In this document: in pieces, positions 11,235-23,714 of the stretch | Layout: every line of letters begins with the position of its first letter | Numbering within the stretch: position 1 is the first letter of the stretch | Assembly: GCA_030512295.1 (NCBI GenBank) | Contig: JAULSR010000003.1 | Location: 2,356,001 to 2,420,000 of the forward strand | DNA: 64,000 bases | DNA from: Bombardia bombarda | Lineage: Eukaryota; Ascomycota; Sordariomycetes; Sordariales; Lasiosphaeriaceae | Reading direction: 5' to 3' | Made by a program: the position numbers and the translations under genes | Notes under the pieces: generated by a model | Seen by the model: the letters and a program-made list of their open reading frames with translations, nothing else | Told to the model about the DNA's origin: nothing | The model's database searches: none

Positions 11235-11939
11235 ATGGACCGTTTCAATGGTTTTCGACCCGCTCTCGGGGTCTTGCGCTCTTTTAAAAGCAGCAGTTAT
11301 TTCGCGCCTCCTCTCCCGCGGTTCATAAGACACCAGGCTTTTGATGTTGGATTTGACCAAGAAGAATTGGCCGAGGCTCGGAAGTGGCGCCAGTCACTCC
11401 AGCCAGCAAGTGTTCCAAAGGGCGTCACCTCCTTTTCGCGATCAAGTGGCCCCGGAGGACAGCACGTGAATAAGTGTGTATCCCCTACCAAATGATAAAC
11501 AGCAGGTGGGTTGACTTTGTCAGGACCGAATCAAAGGCAACAACGTCATGGCCGGTCTCGCAGCTGGTGTCGTTTCTGCCAAAACTGCTACATGCAGATA
11601 TCCGCGAGTCAAAGTACTACTCCAAGCGCAGTGACTGCATCAGCATTCAGGCACAGACGCAGCGCAGCCGCACCGCCAACACAGATGAAAATCACCAGAA
11701 GCTTTTCGAAGAGCTTCAGAGCCTGTATGAGAAGGCGGTGCCTGGAGAGTCGAGCCCAGACAAGGCGCGCAAGTATGAGGCGTTGTAAGTCACGAATCAA
11801 ATTTTTTGAATGAGGCAGTCGTTTGGCGTAGTCCTAACGCCTCAGCAGGAGAAAGAGCGCCAATGAGGTTAGGATACAGAGTAAAAAGCAGCTGGGTTCA
11901 AAGAAGCTTTTCAGAAAAGGTAGTGGGTCTGATTATTGA
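11235..11939 (+). CDS. ICT1/Pth4-type mitochondrial peptidyl-tRNA hydrolase (class I RF domain)
   Basis: Three exons, 11235-11473, 11524-11784 and 11849-11939, give 196 residues. The catalytic loop is SGPGGQHVNK with GGQ at residues 74-76, followed across intron 1 by TESKATTSWPVS, the signature of codon-independent release factors such as ICT1/MRPL58 and yeast Pth4. These hydrolyse peptidyl-tRNA on stalled mitochondrial ribosomes. There is no codon-recognition domain, and the C-terminus is a Lys/Arg/Gln-rich helix (EVRIQSKKQLGSKKLFRKG), expected to enter the mRNA channel. I chose ATG 11235 because the next 35 residues (MDRFNGFRPALGVLRSFK...) look like a mitochondrial presequence; the frame is open further upstream. 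Introns end TTTGTCAG and CTCAGCAG. Confidence 0.9.
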
Positions 11940-12485
11940 GGCATCTGTTTATCTTGACCTGGGGGTAGTGTATAGCTATGGCTTCGACGAACGCGTTTAA
12001 GATTTCACGTTTACACTTTACAGCGACCCGTCGACTTCGGAACACTTGCAATACTTTTCATCGTCCAGAAAACAAAGCTCATACCATGCGATAAGAACCT
12101 GTGCTGGGCTCACTATCACACATGGGAAAGTCAGACAAGAACCAGAAAAGCCACGGCCGTCAGTCACATCATTGGGTAACGAGGGCAATGGGCAACATGA
12201 GGTGGCGGGAACGTGCTGAAATGATGGCAGTGATCAAAATGCAGGTACTTGGTACCTCGAATTTTTGAATGCGGGGCTTTCGCTCGGCAGTGCCCGAGGA
12301 TCCTTGTCTCTTGCAGCGAGCTTAAACGACTGGGGGCTGCTGTCACCGCCCGGCAGAATAAAAGTAAACCGATCTTTTTCTTCAATCTTTTGGAGCCCCT
12401 CCAGCACGGGCAGATACCTGCGATCCGGGTCCTCATCAGCCCGACAGTACTTGCTAGGCCGCCACGTCCGCCAGCAACCTTCACA
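11940..12485. other. intergenic region upstream of KRE33
   Basis: This 546-bp gap between two plus-strand genes must contain the KRE33 promoter. A palindromic GGTACTTGGTACC occurs near 12244-12256. No TATA box or ribosomal-biogenesis motif (RRPE, PAC) was seen in exact form. Confidence 0.4.
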
Positions 12486-15400
12486 ATGTCGCAAAAGACG
12501 GTGTAAGAACCCCCCCATCCATTCCAATAGCCTGCCGTTGGTCATGCTGTCCAAATGCTTATTTTTATCCCCAACACAGAGATGCGCGCATCCCCACGCT
12601 GATTCGCAATGGGCTCCAAGACAAGAAGCGCAGCTTCTTCGTCGTGGTCGGCGACCACTCCAAGGAGGCCATTGTCCATCTGTACTACATCATGTCCAGC
12701 ATGGACGTGCGCCAGAACAAGTCGGTCCTCTGGGCATACAAGAACAAGCTCCTCGGCTTCACCAGTCACCGGAAGAAGCGCGAGAACAAGATCAAGAAGG
12801 AGATAAAGCGCGGTACAAGAGAGGCGAACTCGGAGGATCCCTTCGAGCTCTTCATCTCCCTCAACGACATCAGATACACCTACTACAAGGAGACCGACAA
12901 GATTCTCGGAAACACATACGGCATGTGCATTCTGCAAGACTTCGAAGCCATCACACCCAACATCCTTGCGCGGACGATCGAGACTGTTGAGGGCGGCGGC
13001 TTGGTGGTTCTGCTCCTGAAGGGCATGAACAGCTTGAAACAGCTGTACACTATCTCTATGGATGTGCATTCTCGATACCGGACTGAGGCTCACGACGACG
13101 TTGTTGCGAGATTCAACGAGCGCTTCATTCTGTCTCTGGGCAGCTGCGAATCGTGCCTGGTTATCGACGACGAGCTGAACGTTCTTCCGATTTCCGGCGG
13201 AAAAGGGGTTAAGCCGCTTCCTCCACCAGATGACGAGGCGCCGACCGCGGCCAAGGAGGAGCTGCAAAAGATTAAGGAATCCCTCCAGGATACCCAGCCG
13301 ATTGGGTCGCTGGTCCAGTTGGCGCGCACCGGCGATCAGGCAAAGGCATTGCTCACGTTCGTTGATGCTATCGCCGAGAAGACCCTGCGCAACACAATCA
13401 CATTGACTGCGGCTCGTGGTCGCGGTAAATCCGCAGCTATGGGTATTGCGATCGCAGCCGCCGTAGCTTACGGATACAGCAACATCTTTATCACATCGCC
13501 CTCTCCAGAGAACTTAAAGACTCTCTTCGAGTTCGTCTTCAAGGGTTTCGACGCTTTGGATTACAAGGATCACGCCGATTACTCCATTATTCAGTCGACC
13601 AATCCAGATTTCAACAAGGCTATTGTTCGCGTAAATATTCACAGAAACCATCGCCAAACAATTCAGTACTTCCGTCCCCAGGATGCCCATATCTTGGGGC
13701 AGGCTGAGTTGGTCATCATTGATGAGGCGGCGGCTATCCCGCTGCCTTTGGTACGGAAACTCATGGGCCCGTATCTGGTCTTCATGGCGTCTACTATCAG
13801 CGGTTACGAGGGCACGGGACGCTCGCTGTCTCTTAAGCTCATCAAGCAGCTGAGGGAGCAGTCCAGAACCGCGACCAGCAGCGGGCCTGGAGCCATCGAG
13901 GTGGACCGGTCAAGCGGGAAAGCTACCAAAGAGACAACCTCAACCTTCCAAGGTGGACGATCGCTTAAGGAAATTACTCTGTCTGAGCCCATCCGTTACG
14001 CTCAAGGTGACGCGGTTGAGAAATGGCTCAACACCCTTCTCTGCCTGGATGCAACAATACCGAGATCCAAGATCAACACCCAAGGGTGCCCCGATCCTTC
14101 AGCCTGCGAACTTCTGCATGTCAACCGCGATACCCTTTTCTCATTCCACCCCGTATCGGAGAGGTTTTTGCAGCAGATGATTGCACTGTATGTTGCCAGT
14201 CACTACAAGAACTCCCCCAATGACCTTCAGCTCATGAGTGATGCTCCGGCGCACGAACTGTTTGTCCTTACACCCCCTATTGTCGAAGGCAAGCTGCCCG
14301 AGCCTCTGTGCGTTATTCAGGTCTCGCTCGAAGGTAAGATTAGCAGACAGAGCGTGCTTAACAGCCTGAGCAGGGGCCAGCAGCCCGCTGGTGATCTGAT
14401 TCCTTGGCTTGTGAGCCAACAGTTCCAGGACGACGAGTTTGCCTCTCTCTCGGGTGCCCGTGTTGTCAGGATAGCGACGAATCCAGACTACATGTCCATG
14501 GGATACGGATCAAGAGCGCTAGAGTTGCTTGTCGACTTTTACGAGGGCAAATTCACAAATCTCAGCGAGGATGCAAGGAGCCTTGTCCAGCAGACCATTC
14601 CTAGAGTAACGGACGCAGAGCTCGAGAAGGCCAGTCTGTTTGATGACATCAAGATCAGAGATATGAGCGAACTTCCTCCGCTCTTTTCCAAGCTGTCTGA
14701 GCGCCGGCCAGAAACGCTCGACTACGTCGGCGTCAGCTACGGACTTACGCAGCCGCTGCACAAGTTCTGGAAGCGTGCCAACTTTGCCCCCGTATACCTG
14801 AGGCAAACGGCGAACGACCTCACGGGCGAGCACACGTGCGTCATGCTCAGGCCTCTCAAGGACAGCAACGATCAGGAATGGCTGGGGGCCTTCGCAAACG
14901 ATTTCCACAGGCGCTTCCTCTCGCTGCTGTCGTACAAGTTCAGCGAGTTCCCGTCCATCCTGGCGTTGACAATAGAGGAGTCTGCTAACGCAGGCGCCCA
15001 GCTGGATCCCAGAAACGAGGCACCCGAGATTACTAAGGAGGAGCTGGACAGACTGATCACGCCCTTTGACCACAAGCGCCTCGAGTCGTATGCCAGCGGC
15101 ATGCTCGACTATCACGTCGTACTGGATCTTATTCCGACCATCGCTCATCTGTACTTTACCGGGCGGTTGAAGGCGGGCATCAAGCTCAGCGGCCTGCAGC
15201 AGGCTATTCTGCTGGCTATTGGCTTGCAACACAAGGAGGTAGACCCGATCGCGGCAGAGTTTTCTCTGCCCTCGTCGCAGCTGCTGGCTATCTTTGTCAA
15301 GGTGCTGCGCAAGATCACGTCGCATTTGGCGTCGGTCGTCTCGGGGCTATGGAGGCTGATATGCCGGACCCCAACAAGATTGGAGTCAGCGTTGAGAATG

Positions 15401-15867
15401 CTTCGGGTGCACATGACGATGAGATTGTCGACCACAAGTTCGTGCCGGTGCTGGAGGACTTGGAGGACGAGCTCGCGGAGGGCGGAGACGAGGCAATGAG
15501 GGAGCTGAGGGCGAAGCAGAGAGAACTGATTGACTCTCTGCCGCTTGACCAGTAAGCTACATCACTATCTTGGCTGGACCTTATATGTGATGATGTGTGA
15601 TTATATGAGTGGAAGGCTGACTTGGTGCTACGTAGATACGAGATCGATGGAGGTGCCGCAGAGTGGAAGGACGCCGAGAAGCGGGTGCTCAACTCGGCGA
15701 AGAGCGGCAAGGCCAACCCGCTTGTGAGTGTCAAGACACTGAAGGCGAAGCGGAAGGCCGAGCCGGAGGTGTCAGAGGCGGCGGCTAAGGCGGACGATGG
15801 ATTCGGGGACAACAAGAGGCACAGTAAGAAGGCGAAGAAGGGGGGAAAGCAGGAGAAGAGGAAGTGA
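12486..15867 (+). CDS. KRE33: RNA cytidine acetyltransferase, NAT10/Kre33 family (frame broken once)
   Basis: Exons are 12486-12502 (17 nt only), 12580-15551 and 15636-15867. With one added base the product is about 1073 residues, the normal family size. The enzyme uses ATP and acetyl-CoA to make N4-acetylcytidine in 18S rRNA and in tRNA-Ser/Leu, and acts in small-subunit assembly in the nucleolus. Order of domains: N-terminal TmcA-like block (KKRSFFVVVGDHSKEAI), helicase/ATPase block with Walker A ARGRGKSAAMG (from residue 284) and DEAAAIPLP (from 387), GNAT block (MSMGYGSRALELL, near 640-650), tRNA-binding-like block (YVGVSYGLTQPLHKFWKRAN), and a Lys-rich C-terminus (nuclear or nucleolar signal). 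At the G4 run 15343-15346 the long frame runs out of register; the conserved continuation (VSGAMEADMPDPNKIGVS, then DHKFVP) is in the next frame, restored by one extra G. As written the protein would stop at 15499. Confidence 0.92.
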
Positions 15868-15903
15868 GGTTAAATTTGCAGTTTCCTGGTTGTCGTTGTC
15901 TGC

Positions 15904-15934
<31 letters not shown>

Positions 15935-17128
15935 GTCTGAGTACCTACGTACCTTACTTAGTGTGTAATAAGGAGTTTGCGGCGAAAAAAATTTATAGAG
16001 ATGTGTGTGTGGGGTGGGTGCATGTATGAGATTGATTGGGATTTGGGTTTGATCTCTGCTGCTGTTTTGCCATTTGAGGTTTTTCATGATTTTGTCGGTT
16101 GAGCTTTTGCAGGTGGATATTTTGTGACGTGATACGCCCTTTTCAATCGTATTCTTCACCTTAACAGGCCATGCCCCCGCATCGTCGTGTTTAACCCCTG
16201 GCATTGGCCGAATTGGCGCTGAAAGTATTCCACCTCAACAGAAAACGGCAACAAACCATCACGATATAGCGGTCAACATTAAATGTTCAATTCAATGTGC
16301 TCCAAGTGAGGGTCTAGAACTGCTGCTGGTCCCTTATTCGTCAGCTGACGGAGGCAGCCCGGGGATGTTTTTGTGGGGGAGGCCACCGACCGCCCACCGT
16401 TGCGCCAAGAACGGGGGACGTGACAAAGTGGGACGTGGGGGCATTGTTTAACTGGCTGGGATGGAGGGAAGAGGAGGGGCAGTCGGAGCCTGGATCACCA
16501 GAGAACCTGATGCTACCGTGGGTGGTGCGGCTGATGGGCGAGACGACTGTTTGCAGACAAAAGTTGAGTTTTCTTGGTGAAAGACAGCTTCGGCTGGTGA
16601 AACTTGATCCGCAACCAGATTTTGCTGCCATCGCAACTTTGTTTCGAAACTACAGCGGCAGCAGATACTTGATGTTCATACGAGTGCAGTGCCTGTATAG
16701 GACATATCTGCCCTGCGAATAGGTACTTCTTTGCCCTGCCTCCGCTTACAGCGCACCGGCCGGCATCCGACCCCGTATTTCGTCAGATTGACGGTGTCTG
16801 AGCTACTTCCCCCCTAGTGAGCTGGTCCCCCTTCCCCGCGCAACATCTAGCCATCGCCCGGACTCGAGAAAAGACAACCCGGAATTCAAATAAATTGTTT
16901 GGCCTCGTCGCTGGACCCGTGGAGATTTCAAAAACTTGTTGAGCGCACACGCCCTGCACTGGTTTTAACTCGGCGCTGACGGGCAGACACTGGGTTCGGC
17001 GGTGTACTGATTCCAAGTTGGAACGGTCACGCTACTACTCATAGAAATCGCTCTTGCCTCCTTCCCTCCCTCCCGATCGCTCGCCTCGACCTCGTCCTCC
17101 GCCCAACCGGCAATTGAAACAGCCCATC
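15868..17128. other. intergenic region between KRE33 and the CaM kinase
   Basis: This 1.26-kb stretch holds the KRE33 3' UTR with a TCTG array, and the promoter and 5' UTR of the kinase gene. A short frame at 16420-16722 has no recognisable domain and was not called. C/T-rich leader sequence (about 17050-17105) lies just before the kinase start. Confidence 0.5.
15904..15933. repeat. (CTGT)n microsatellite, about 7 units
   Basis: A perfect TCTG/CTGT tetranucleotide array starts 37 nt after the KRE33 stop codon on the sense strand, so it should be in the 3' UTR. Compare the sense-strand TCTG array downstream of the Nab3-like gene. Confidence 0.95.
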
Positions 17129-17607
17129 ATGACCACGGCACCCGGCGGTGGCGACAGGCCGCAGCCGCAGGTCCAGCCATGTCGATACAAGGTCGGGAAG
17201 ACGCTGGGCGCGGGCTCGTACTCGGTCGTCAAGGAATGCGTCCACATTGACACGGGGCGCTACTACGCCGCCAAGGTGATCAACAAGAGGCTGATGGCCG
17301 GCAGAGAACACATGGTATGAGAATTACAATGGCGATAAAGTGACAAGCCGTCACATACTAACCCTTGTTCCTCCCTCCCTCCCAGGTCCGCAACGAGATC
17401 GCCGTGCTCAAAAAGGTATCCATGGGCCACCAAAACATCCTCACCCTCGTCGACTACTTCGAGACCATGAACAACCTCTACCTCGTGACCGACCTCGCCC
17501 TCGGCGGCGAGCTCTTCGACCGCATCTGCCGCAAGGGCTCCTACTACGAGTCGGACGCGGCCGACCTGATCCGCGCCACTCTCTCGGCTGTCGCCTACCT
17601 GCACGAC

Positions 17608-17643
<36 letters not shown>

Positions 17644-18399
17644 CTGCTCTTCCGCACGCCCGAGGACAACGCCGACCTGCTCATCGCCGATTTCGGCCTC
17701 AGCCGCATCATGGACGAAGAACAATTCCACGTGCTGACCACGACCTGCGGCACGCCGGGGTACATGGCGCCCGAGATATTCAAAAAGACAGGCCACGGCA
17801 AGCCCGTCGACCTGTGGGCGCTGGGCGTCATCACGTATTTCCTGCTCTGCGGGTACACGCCCTTCGACCGCGACTCGGACTTCGAGGAGATGCAGGCGAT
17901 CCTGAATGCCGACTACAGCTTCACGCCGCTCGAGTACTGGCGCGGCGTGTCGGACAGCGCCAAGGACTTCATCAGGCGCTGTCTGACGATCGACCCGGGC
18001 AAGCGCATGACGGCGCACGAGGCGCTGCAGCACCCGTTTGTCGCCGGCTGGGCGCGCGCCACCGCCGCCGGCGCGGCGGGCGCCGGTGCGGAGGTCGACA
18101 AGGGCCATAACCTGCTGCCGACGGTCAAGAAGAACTTTAACGCGCGCAGGACGCTGCATGCGGCCATCGACACCGTGCGCGCGATTAATAAGCTGCGGGA
18201 GGGGCAGTTTATGAATGGAAGTAAGAGTCGCGAGCCGAAGAGGGGCGAGATTGGTGGGAATGGTGGAAAGGGAGGGCCGGGGGCGTGGAAAGAGGGAGAG
18301 GATAGCGGGGTGTCGATGGGGAGCAGTAAGGGGGATAGTGGGTATGGGACGCAGGCGGAGCAGGAGGGGGACGGGTCGTCGTCGGGGGCGATGTTGTGA
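17129..18399 (+). CDS. calcium/calmodulin-dependent protein kinase
   Basis: Two exons, 17129-17314 and 17386-18399, in phase 0, give 399 residues. This is a Ser/Thr kinase of the CaMK group. The glycine loop is GAGSYSVV, the ATP lysine is K49 in YYAAKVI, the catalytic loop VHRDLKPEN has D143, the DFG aspartate is D164, and the activation loop is VLTTTCGTPGYMAPE with Thr residues for an upstream CaMK kinase. After the kinase domain a basic amphipathic segment (KKNFNARRTLHAAIDTVR) is the likely overlapping autoinhibitory and calmodulin-binding site. The tail is Gly/Ser-rich. The sequence is nearest to the CAMK-2/CmkB type of filamentous fungi, as I remember that family. An in-frame ATG exists upstream at 17054, but its Pro/Arg-rich extension looks like translated leader, so 17129 is preferred. 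Confidence 0.93.
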
Positions 18400-21300
18400 T
18401 GGGCGATGTTGTGATGGGTGATGCTGGGCCGTTGGGAGGAGGAGGAGGAGGAGGAGGAGGGGTGCCGGCGAGTCTGCGGCCGGGGAGCGAGGCGAATCGG
18501 GTGGTGGAGACGACGACGGGGTTGTGGCATGGGGTTAATGGGAAGCGGTGATGTGATGATGCGTTTCGGGGTTGGTGTGTTGTGGATGGGAGAGGATGAG
18601 CAGGAGGAAGCATGTTTGCGGTGATGCATTTTGGGCCTATGGTACCTTGTATGGGCTGTTGTGATTTTGTTTGCTACTGCTGCTGCGTTGCCGATTGTTG
18701 CGTTTGCGTGAACAGACATGAGTGGCCTTGTTTTTTTAATGAATGCGGAAGAGAGGCAAAGGGGAAGGGAACTTGGACGGCCGGAAACCAGGCAGGCGAA
18801 TGGGCTCAAATATGGTGGCGTTGATTTTCATATTTTAATCATTTTGTTGTTTTGTTTTCTTCTTCTTTTCTGAAGCCCCCCTTTTTTTTTTCGCCAGCAA
18901 TTTTAAACTGATATAGCTTTTTCCCATGATGGTTACGGATACTTATACTAGCTCGATATATTATACCTACTTTTTCGCCTTAGCTATGTTATTTGATTGT
19001 TCATTGACGGAGACGAGACGAGAATGGTATGCTGCCGCGAGACTGATCAGATCGGATGTATGCCTATTGCTTTGTATCCGGCTCTTTTGTGATGGGAGCT
19101 GTGTGACATGATCGTCCGCGGTTGTTGTAGTCTGTTGTAGTGAATTGGAGGGCGAGGAACATATGTGTTTTTTTTTATCGTATGCATATAGTTTTTTTCT
19201 CTCTCAAACGAGATAGATGGGAACCCAGGGCGAGTTGATGAGATCATTGGTAAGAGTGCCCTGGTTCTGAACATCGTGTGATTACCTAATCTACCAGTAT
19301 TCGCTACAGCAATTCTGTCTCTTGGTATCAGGACGGAATGGATCTCCAGGCCCTAGGACCTAGGCAGTCTCAAAGGCGTATTGTGAACGCACCCAACCAG
19401 GTATGACAGGCCAGGTCAGCAGACAGGTATCTATGATGCGCATCGTGTCATGGGAATGTTTCACTGCCGTATTTGGCGTTACCTACACTCTGGATAAGCT
19501 TATATGTAACCGTATTCTTTACGCAGATCCATCGATAAATGACCTTTGACGATGGGCTTTGAGATATCAAGCGAAGCGAAGCCGCTCTGCTCCGTCCGGG
19601 TCGGGTGCCGAGCTCATATGGGGTGGCCGGGAGTCCGACGGGCCGTCGGCGGGATCTACATACAGGCTCTCGGGATTTGCAGGAGTGGCTTCTGGAGCAC
19701 CTCCTTTACCTTATTATGGCTGGAAGTAATTTGACGATAAGATGAGGACTTGCTCATCTCTCGGTATTGTGTTTGTATTTGTTTTAATCATGGCTGCAAA
19801 GTAATTCATTCCCTCTGAAGGACTGTCTCGACTTGTAAGCCGTGGCACTGACTCCAGTCAGGGACGTGTTCGTATCCGGGAAATGTCAATCGTCGATGCG
19901 AATACTATCAGAATCCATGTAGTTAGATATATGCACCAAAAAAATACAACGACGTATCCGGATGTATCTACCTACCTACTAGTCTGGTACTTACCGATCG
20001 CCTGACGGGCGGACAGGGGCCAGGGGTCAAATGTGGCCATGACGGGATCAGGGCAATCGAGTCGGCCTTTTCATGGATCCGAGGCCGACTCCCCCATACT
20101 GTGTAGACACCGCCAAACCGGCACCCGTTTGTCATTCACGAAAACATCAAACCTCCTACCGTGCCTCGGCTTGAGAGATTTGAGACGCGGTTGGAGGCCA
20201 TTGTTGCTAAAGGGGTGCTTGTCAGTTGTGATGATGCTTACTTTCCGTGCTGAGTAGATGCGAATTTGAAATCGTTGGAATTGTTCACTACCCAGTGCCA
20301 GCCTCGTCTTTAATAACCAGATCAGCGATCAAGCTCCTTCAGTCTCTTGAGTGTTTGCGTTAAGGCCGATCGGACTGCTCTTGTTTGCCGCGGGCCGCCG
20401 CAGACCGACATGGACCGAGGAGGGCTTGCTCTTCGAGTTATTTCTCTTATTTTATTTCAGACACTCGGTCCCCCTGGCGAGGCTAGAAGAAGCCTGGAAT
20501 CCCGATGACTCCGTCATTCTCAGATCATGCTAGCGAGGGACGGGGTCCTCTTTTTGATAAAAGCGCGCTCCCCTTCGATCTTCCCACTTTAAAATGCTTG
20601 CCATATGGGGTCTTCCCAGGGAAAGAGAAAATTTTCCAACGTTCAAGAACGACGGGTTGGTCGCGTGGTGAACCCATTGCCCTATGCTGGAAGCGGTATC
20701 GTGCAGTCGTGCTGGGAAGCAGCGCCAAGGCGTCCCCATCCGCTGCTTCCGCGAATAGTGGGCATGGATTGAGCAGAGCACACCGGTATTGATCCCTCCT
20801 GAGGTCATGGCGTCCCGAGTCACATGTCCTTCAGCCACTTAGACTGTTTGGCGGTTTTGATTCGTGGGTGACGAGTACTCGGATACTCTGCACAATGAAT
20901 TCACGTCTCAGGGTACAAAGAAGCGGAAAAGCCACACCAAACCCGTCGGGAGGGTCGGGCGGCGGGTAGGGTAGCCTCGATTGGGAACATGTTTCTTTTT
21001 GATGCATACTCTTTCATGTTTGGTGATTAAACGTCTTGGGGAAAATCTTGGCCGCCAGTGCCGGACTGCAAGACCACTGCACGTCGCCGTCACACAGCAG
21101 AGGCGACCATCTTCACTCCTGCCCTCCCAATCAGGTTGCAACTGCTGTCGATCAAGCTTGAAATGTTGCATTTTTGATTTACCTACTTCTCCATATATTT
21201 CGTAGTGCATGTGGCAGCCGTAACTCGTGGTCGTGTGATCCAGGAGATGTATTCGTACCGATGTGAGGTACTGATAGCAGTAATAAGATAAGCTGTCAGA

Positions 21301-23714
21301 CATGGAAGCTATGAAATACCAGCGCTCGTTATAAGCTTACTTTGGATGCCATGCCTCCAACTTCTCTCGAGTTCCGTTTGCTTACTGACCACGTTTGAAG
21401 CACAGTGCTCTGTGCAAAGCTGTGAGTGGCTGATAAGCGCTTCGGCGTTATCAAAGTGCCTGCCTGTCGCCTTGGCTCACAGAATGCCCTCCCCGCCACG
21501 TTTCAATTAACACACCAACGTGCAATCCCCCGATTACAGGCAGACCCAACATACAGTCTGGGGCAGCGGCACTCCTTATCTTCAGCCCGCGATGATCAAT
21601 CGCAAAGATGATTTCATGGTCCTGGAACGGGGTTTCAAAATCCAACAGCAGCAGTCCATCAACTGAACTCCGAGCCTGCCGAGTCGAGCTCTGGTCGCTA
21701 AATGTCCATGGATTTTCCGAAAACGGATCACGCCACAGATTGGCGCCATCGTTCATCGGTGCCGCGCTAATTTTCGCGGCACAAAGCCTGGGTTGGAGGG
21801 GGGGAGCCAGCAAGCCAATGTAACGGTACAAGGCACGAGTACCCTGCGGATTTCGGGCTGCCATTGAGAACTCTAACCCCGAACATTGAAGATGATCATA
21901 GTAGCTCTCTAAGTACGGGCACCGAGATGTTATATCCTGGAGTGATGCCGCATTGTTGGGCGCGACTCGTAGCCGTTGCTTGTTTGCATGTGAGATAGAG
22001 TCCGCAGAACGAAATGCAAAAGGACCTTAAGCTGATTGTCGAGCATGAAGTCAGCGAAGTTTGCTCAATGAGAAGGAGATCAGGACGTCTCGGCCACTTA
22101 AATCGCGATGCGAGCTATGCGAGCTAAGGGACCTAGTAGGTCTAAGGTACCTCCTAGCAGGGTCGCTAACCGAGCGTTAGGCGGTTCCGGACAGCACGGC
22201 CTGTGGCCAAGGGCACTTGCGCTCGTGGCGCCACCGTGGCACTTGATGGCCATTCTTCATCCATGGGATTCCATTGGTCTGTGTTTTGTCGGCGGTCGGT
22301 GGTTCACTTCCACGCAGTTGTGGTGGTACCAAACGCATCTTTTGCTCAAGAGCAGGCCTTCTGTGGTTGTATACTGTGTACGAATAAAAGAGGTAACAAA
22401 AGTCGGGGCGGCATGGACATGAGTCATTGCCGTCAGGACCGGGGCAATAGATCCCCTTGTGGAATGTGTCCATTGAGCATTGTCTGACGCTTCGATTTTG
22501 GCGTTGCCTGGCCAGGGAATGAGCAGACTTTCAAGTTGAGGAGGCCCCCATTTGTAATTGAAATGCCCATTTGCGGGTGTTGAACTTGGCGTGTGGTCGT
22601 CAACGGCCGGGCTTCGATCACGATGGGACGGAATCCATCGTCGATGGGCACGGAAGGCGTGCAGACGACCGGATACCTAAACCACCGGTAGGGGGCAACG
22701 GGCGGGGTTGATGATGATGATGGGAGTGCACATTGTTTATTAGCAGCGTACAGTAGCACGGGTTCCCGAGTGCCGGGTGAGACCTCATGGAATGGAAGTG
22801 CACTTGTTGTTTGTGCACACGACACACGACACAGACACACGACACTTGGACGCACGACACAAGGCAAACCCACCTACGCTTCAATATGCGCATATGTACA
22901 AGTACTTGGCGCGCCAGCGCGCGACGCCCTGGATTGCCTAGGTGGGAAGCATGGGAACCTACCGACCGCCCGCCCGCCACCCACCTTACCCTGCAGGTGA
23001 CGCCTACCTAGGTACCTTGTCGCAAAAGGTCCAGGGTTTTTTCCAGGTGTGTGCATGCACTCAATTCTTTCCGCGTATCTCCGCAACCAACCATGATTTG
23101 GTTTTGCGTCTTTGAAGGCCCACTTGAGCAAGCTCTCGGTCTGGTCATGATTTCCGTGTGTGCCCATCGGATTATTCAGATTAGGGACGCGGATCTGGCC
23201 CAGCAAAACGCCGACATTGGTCCAGCTTTCGTAGTAAAAGATTGTAAGGCGGCCGGCAGGCGGGTATCCATACCTAGTACCTTGGCTTACCTAGCATTGT
23301 TGAAAAGCCTCCGACACCCTCCACACACCATCACCACCTCTCTCTTTTCTTTTGTCCGCTCCCGCTCCGCTCTACCTCAGATTTCTACCGTTGCCTCCGT
23401 GCTGTTGTGTTGCTTCACTGCCCTTGCTGCTCTGCTTTGCTCCAGAGCCCCAGGAAGCACGCCGCGCATAGGGTGACCTACCGAACCGACCTGAGTAATC
23501 GTCAGCGATCAAACATGCGTATGCACCGACGATAGCACAAATAAAAACCCCGCCGCGCCAGGATTCCAGCGCCTTTACTGCCGGTCCACCCCAAAAACAC
23601 CACAAAAACCTACGCCACCTCTTGGGGTCGACAGCGTCATTGACTTGACCTTGTTATTTTATCCCACTTTACCTACCTAACCTGGGCGCAAAACACAACA
23701 CTACCGCCGCCGCG
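18400..23714. other. 5.3-kb gene-poor region
   Basis: I see no ORF with a recognisable domain, no chain of ORFs joined by good splice sites, and no terminal repeats or transposase remnants. It starts with a GGA-rich run (18439-18460) in the kinase 3' region. Small frames (for example minus 21451-21864, 137 residues, and plus 23051-23476) show no family signature. TACCTACC-type tracts occur at 19969-19980, 22980-23020 and 23669-23690. CACGACACAC-type near-repeats lie at 22815-22862. The last part should hold the AUR1 promoter and leader. A noncoding RNA or a fast-evolving spliced gene cannot be excluded. Confidence 0.5.

Noticed and set aside
21451..21864. 137-codon minus-strand ORF in the gene-poor region
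   Set aside because: No domain, no splice partners, composition like random GC-rich sequence.
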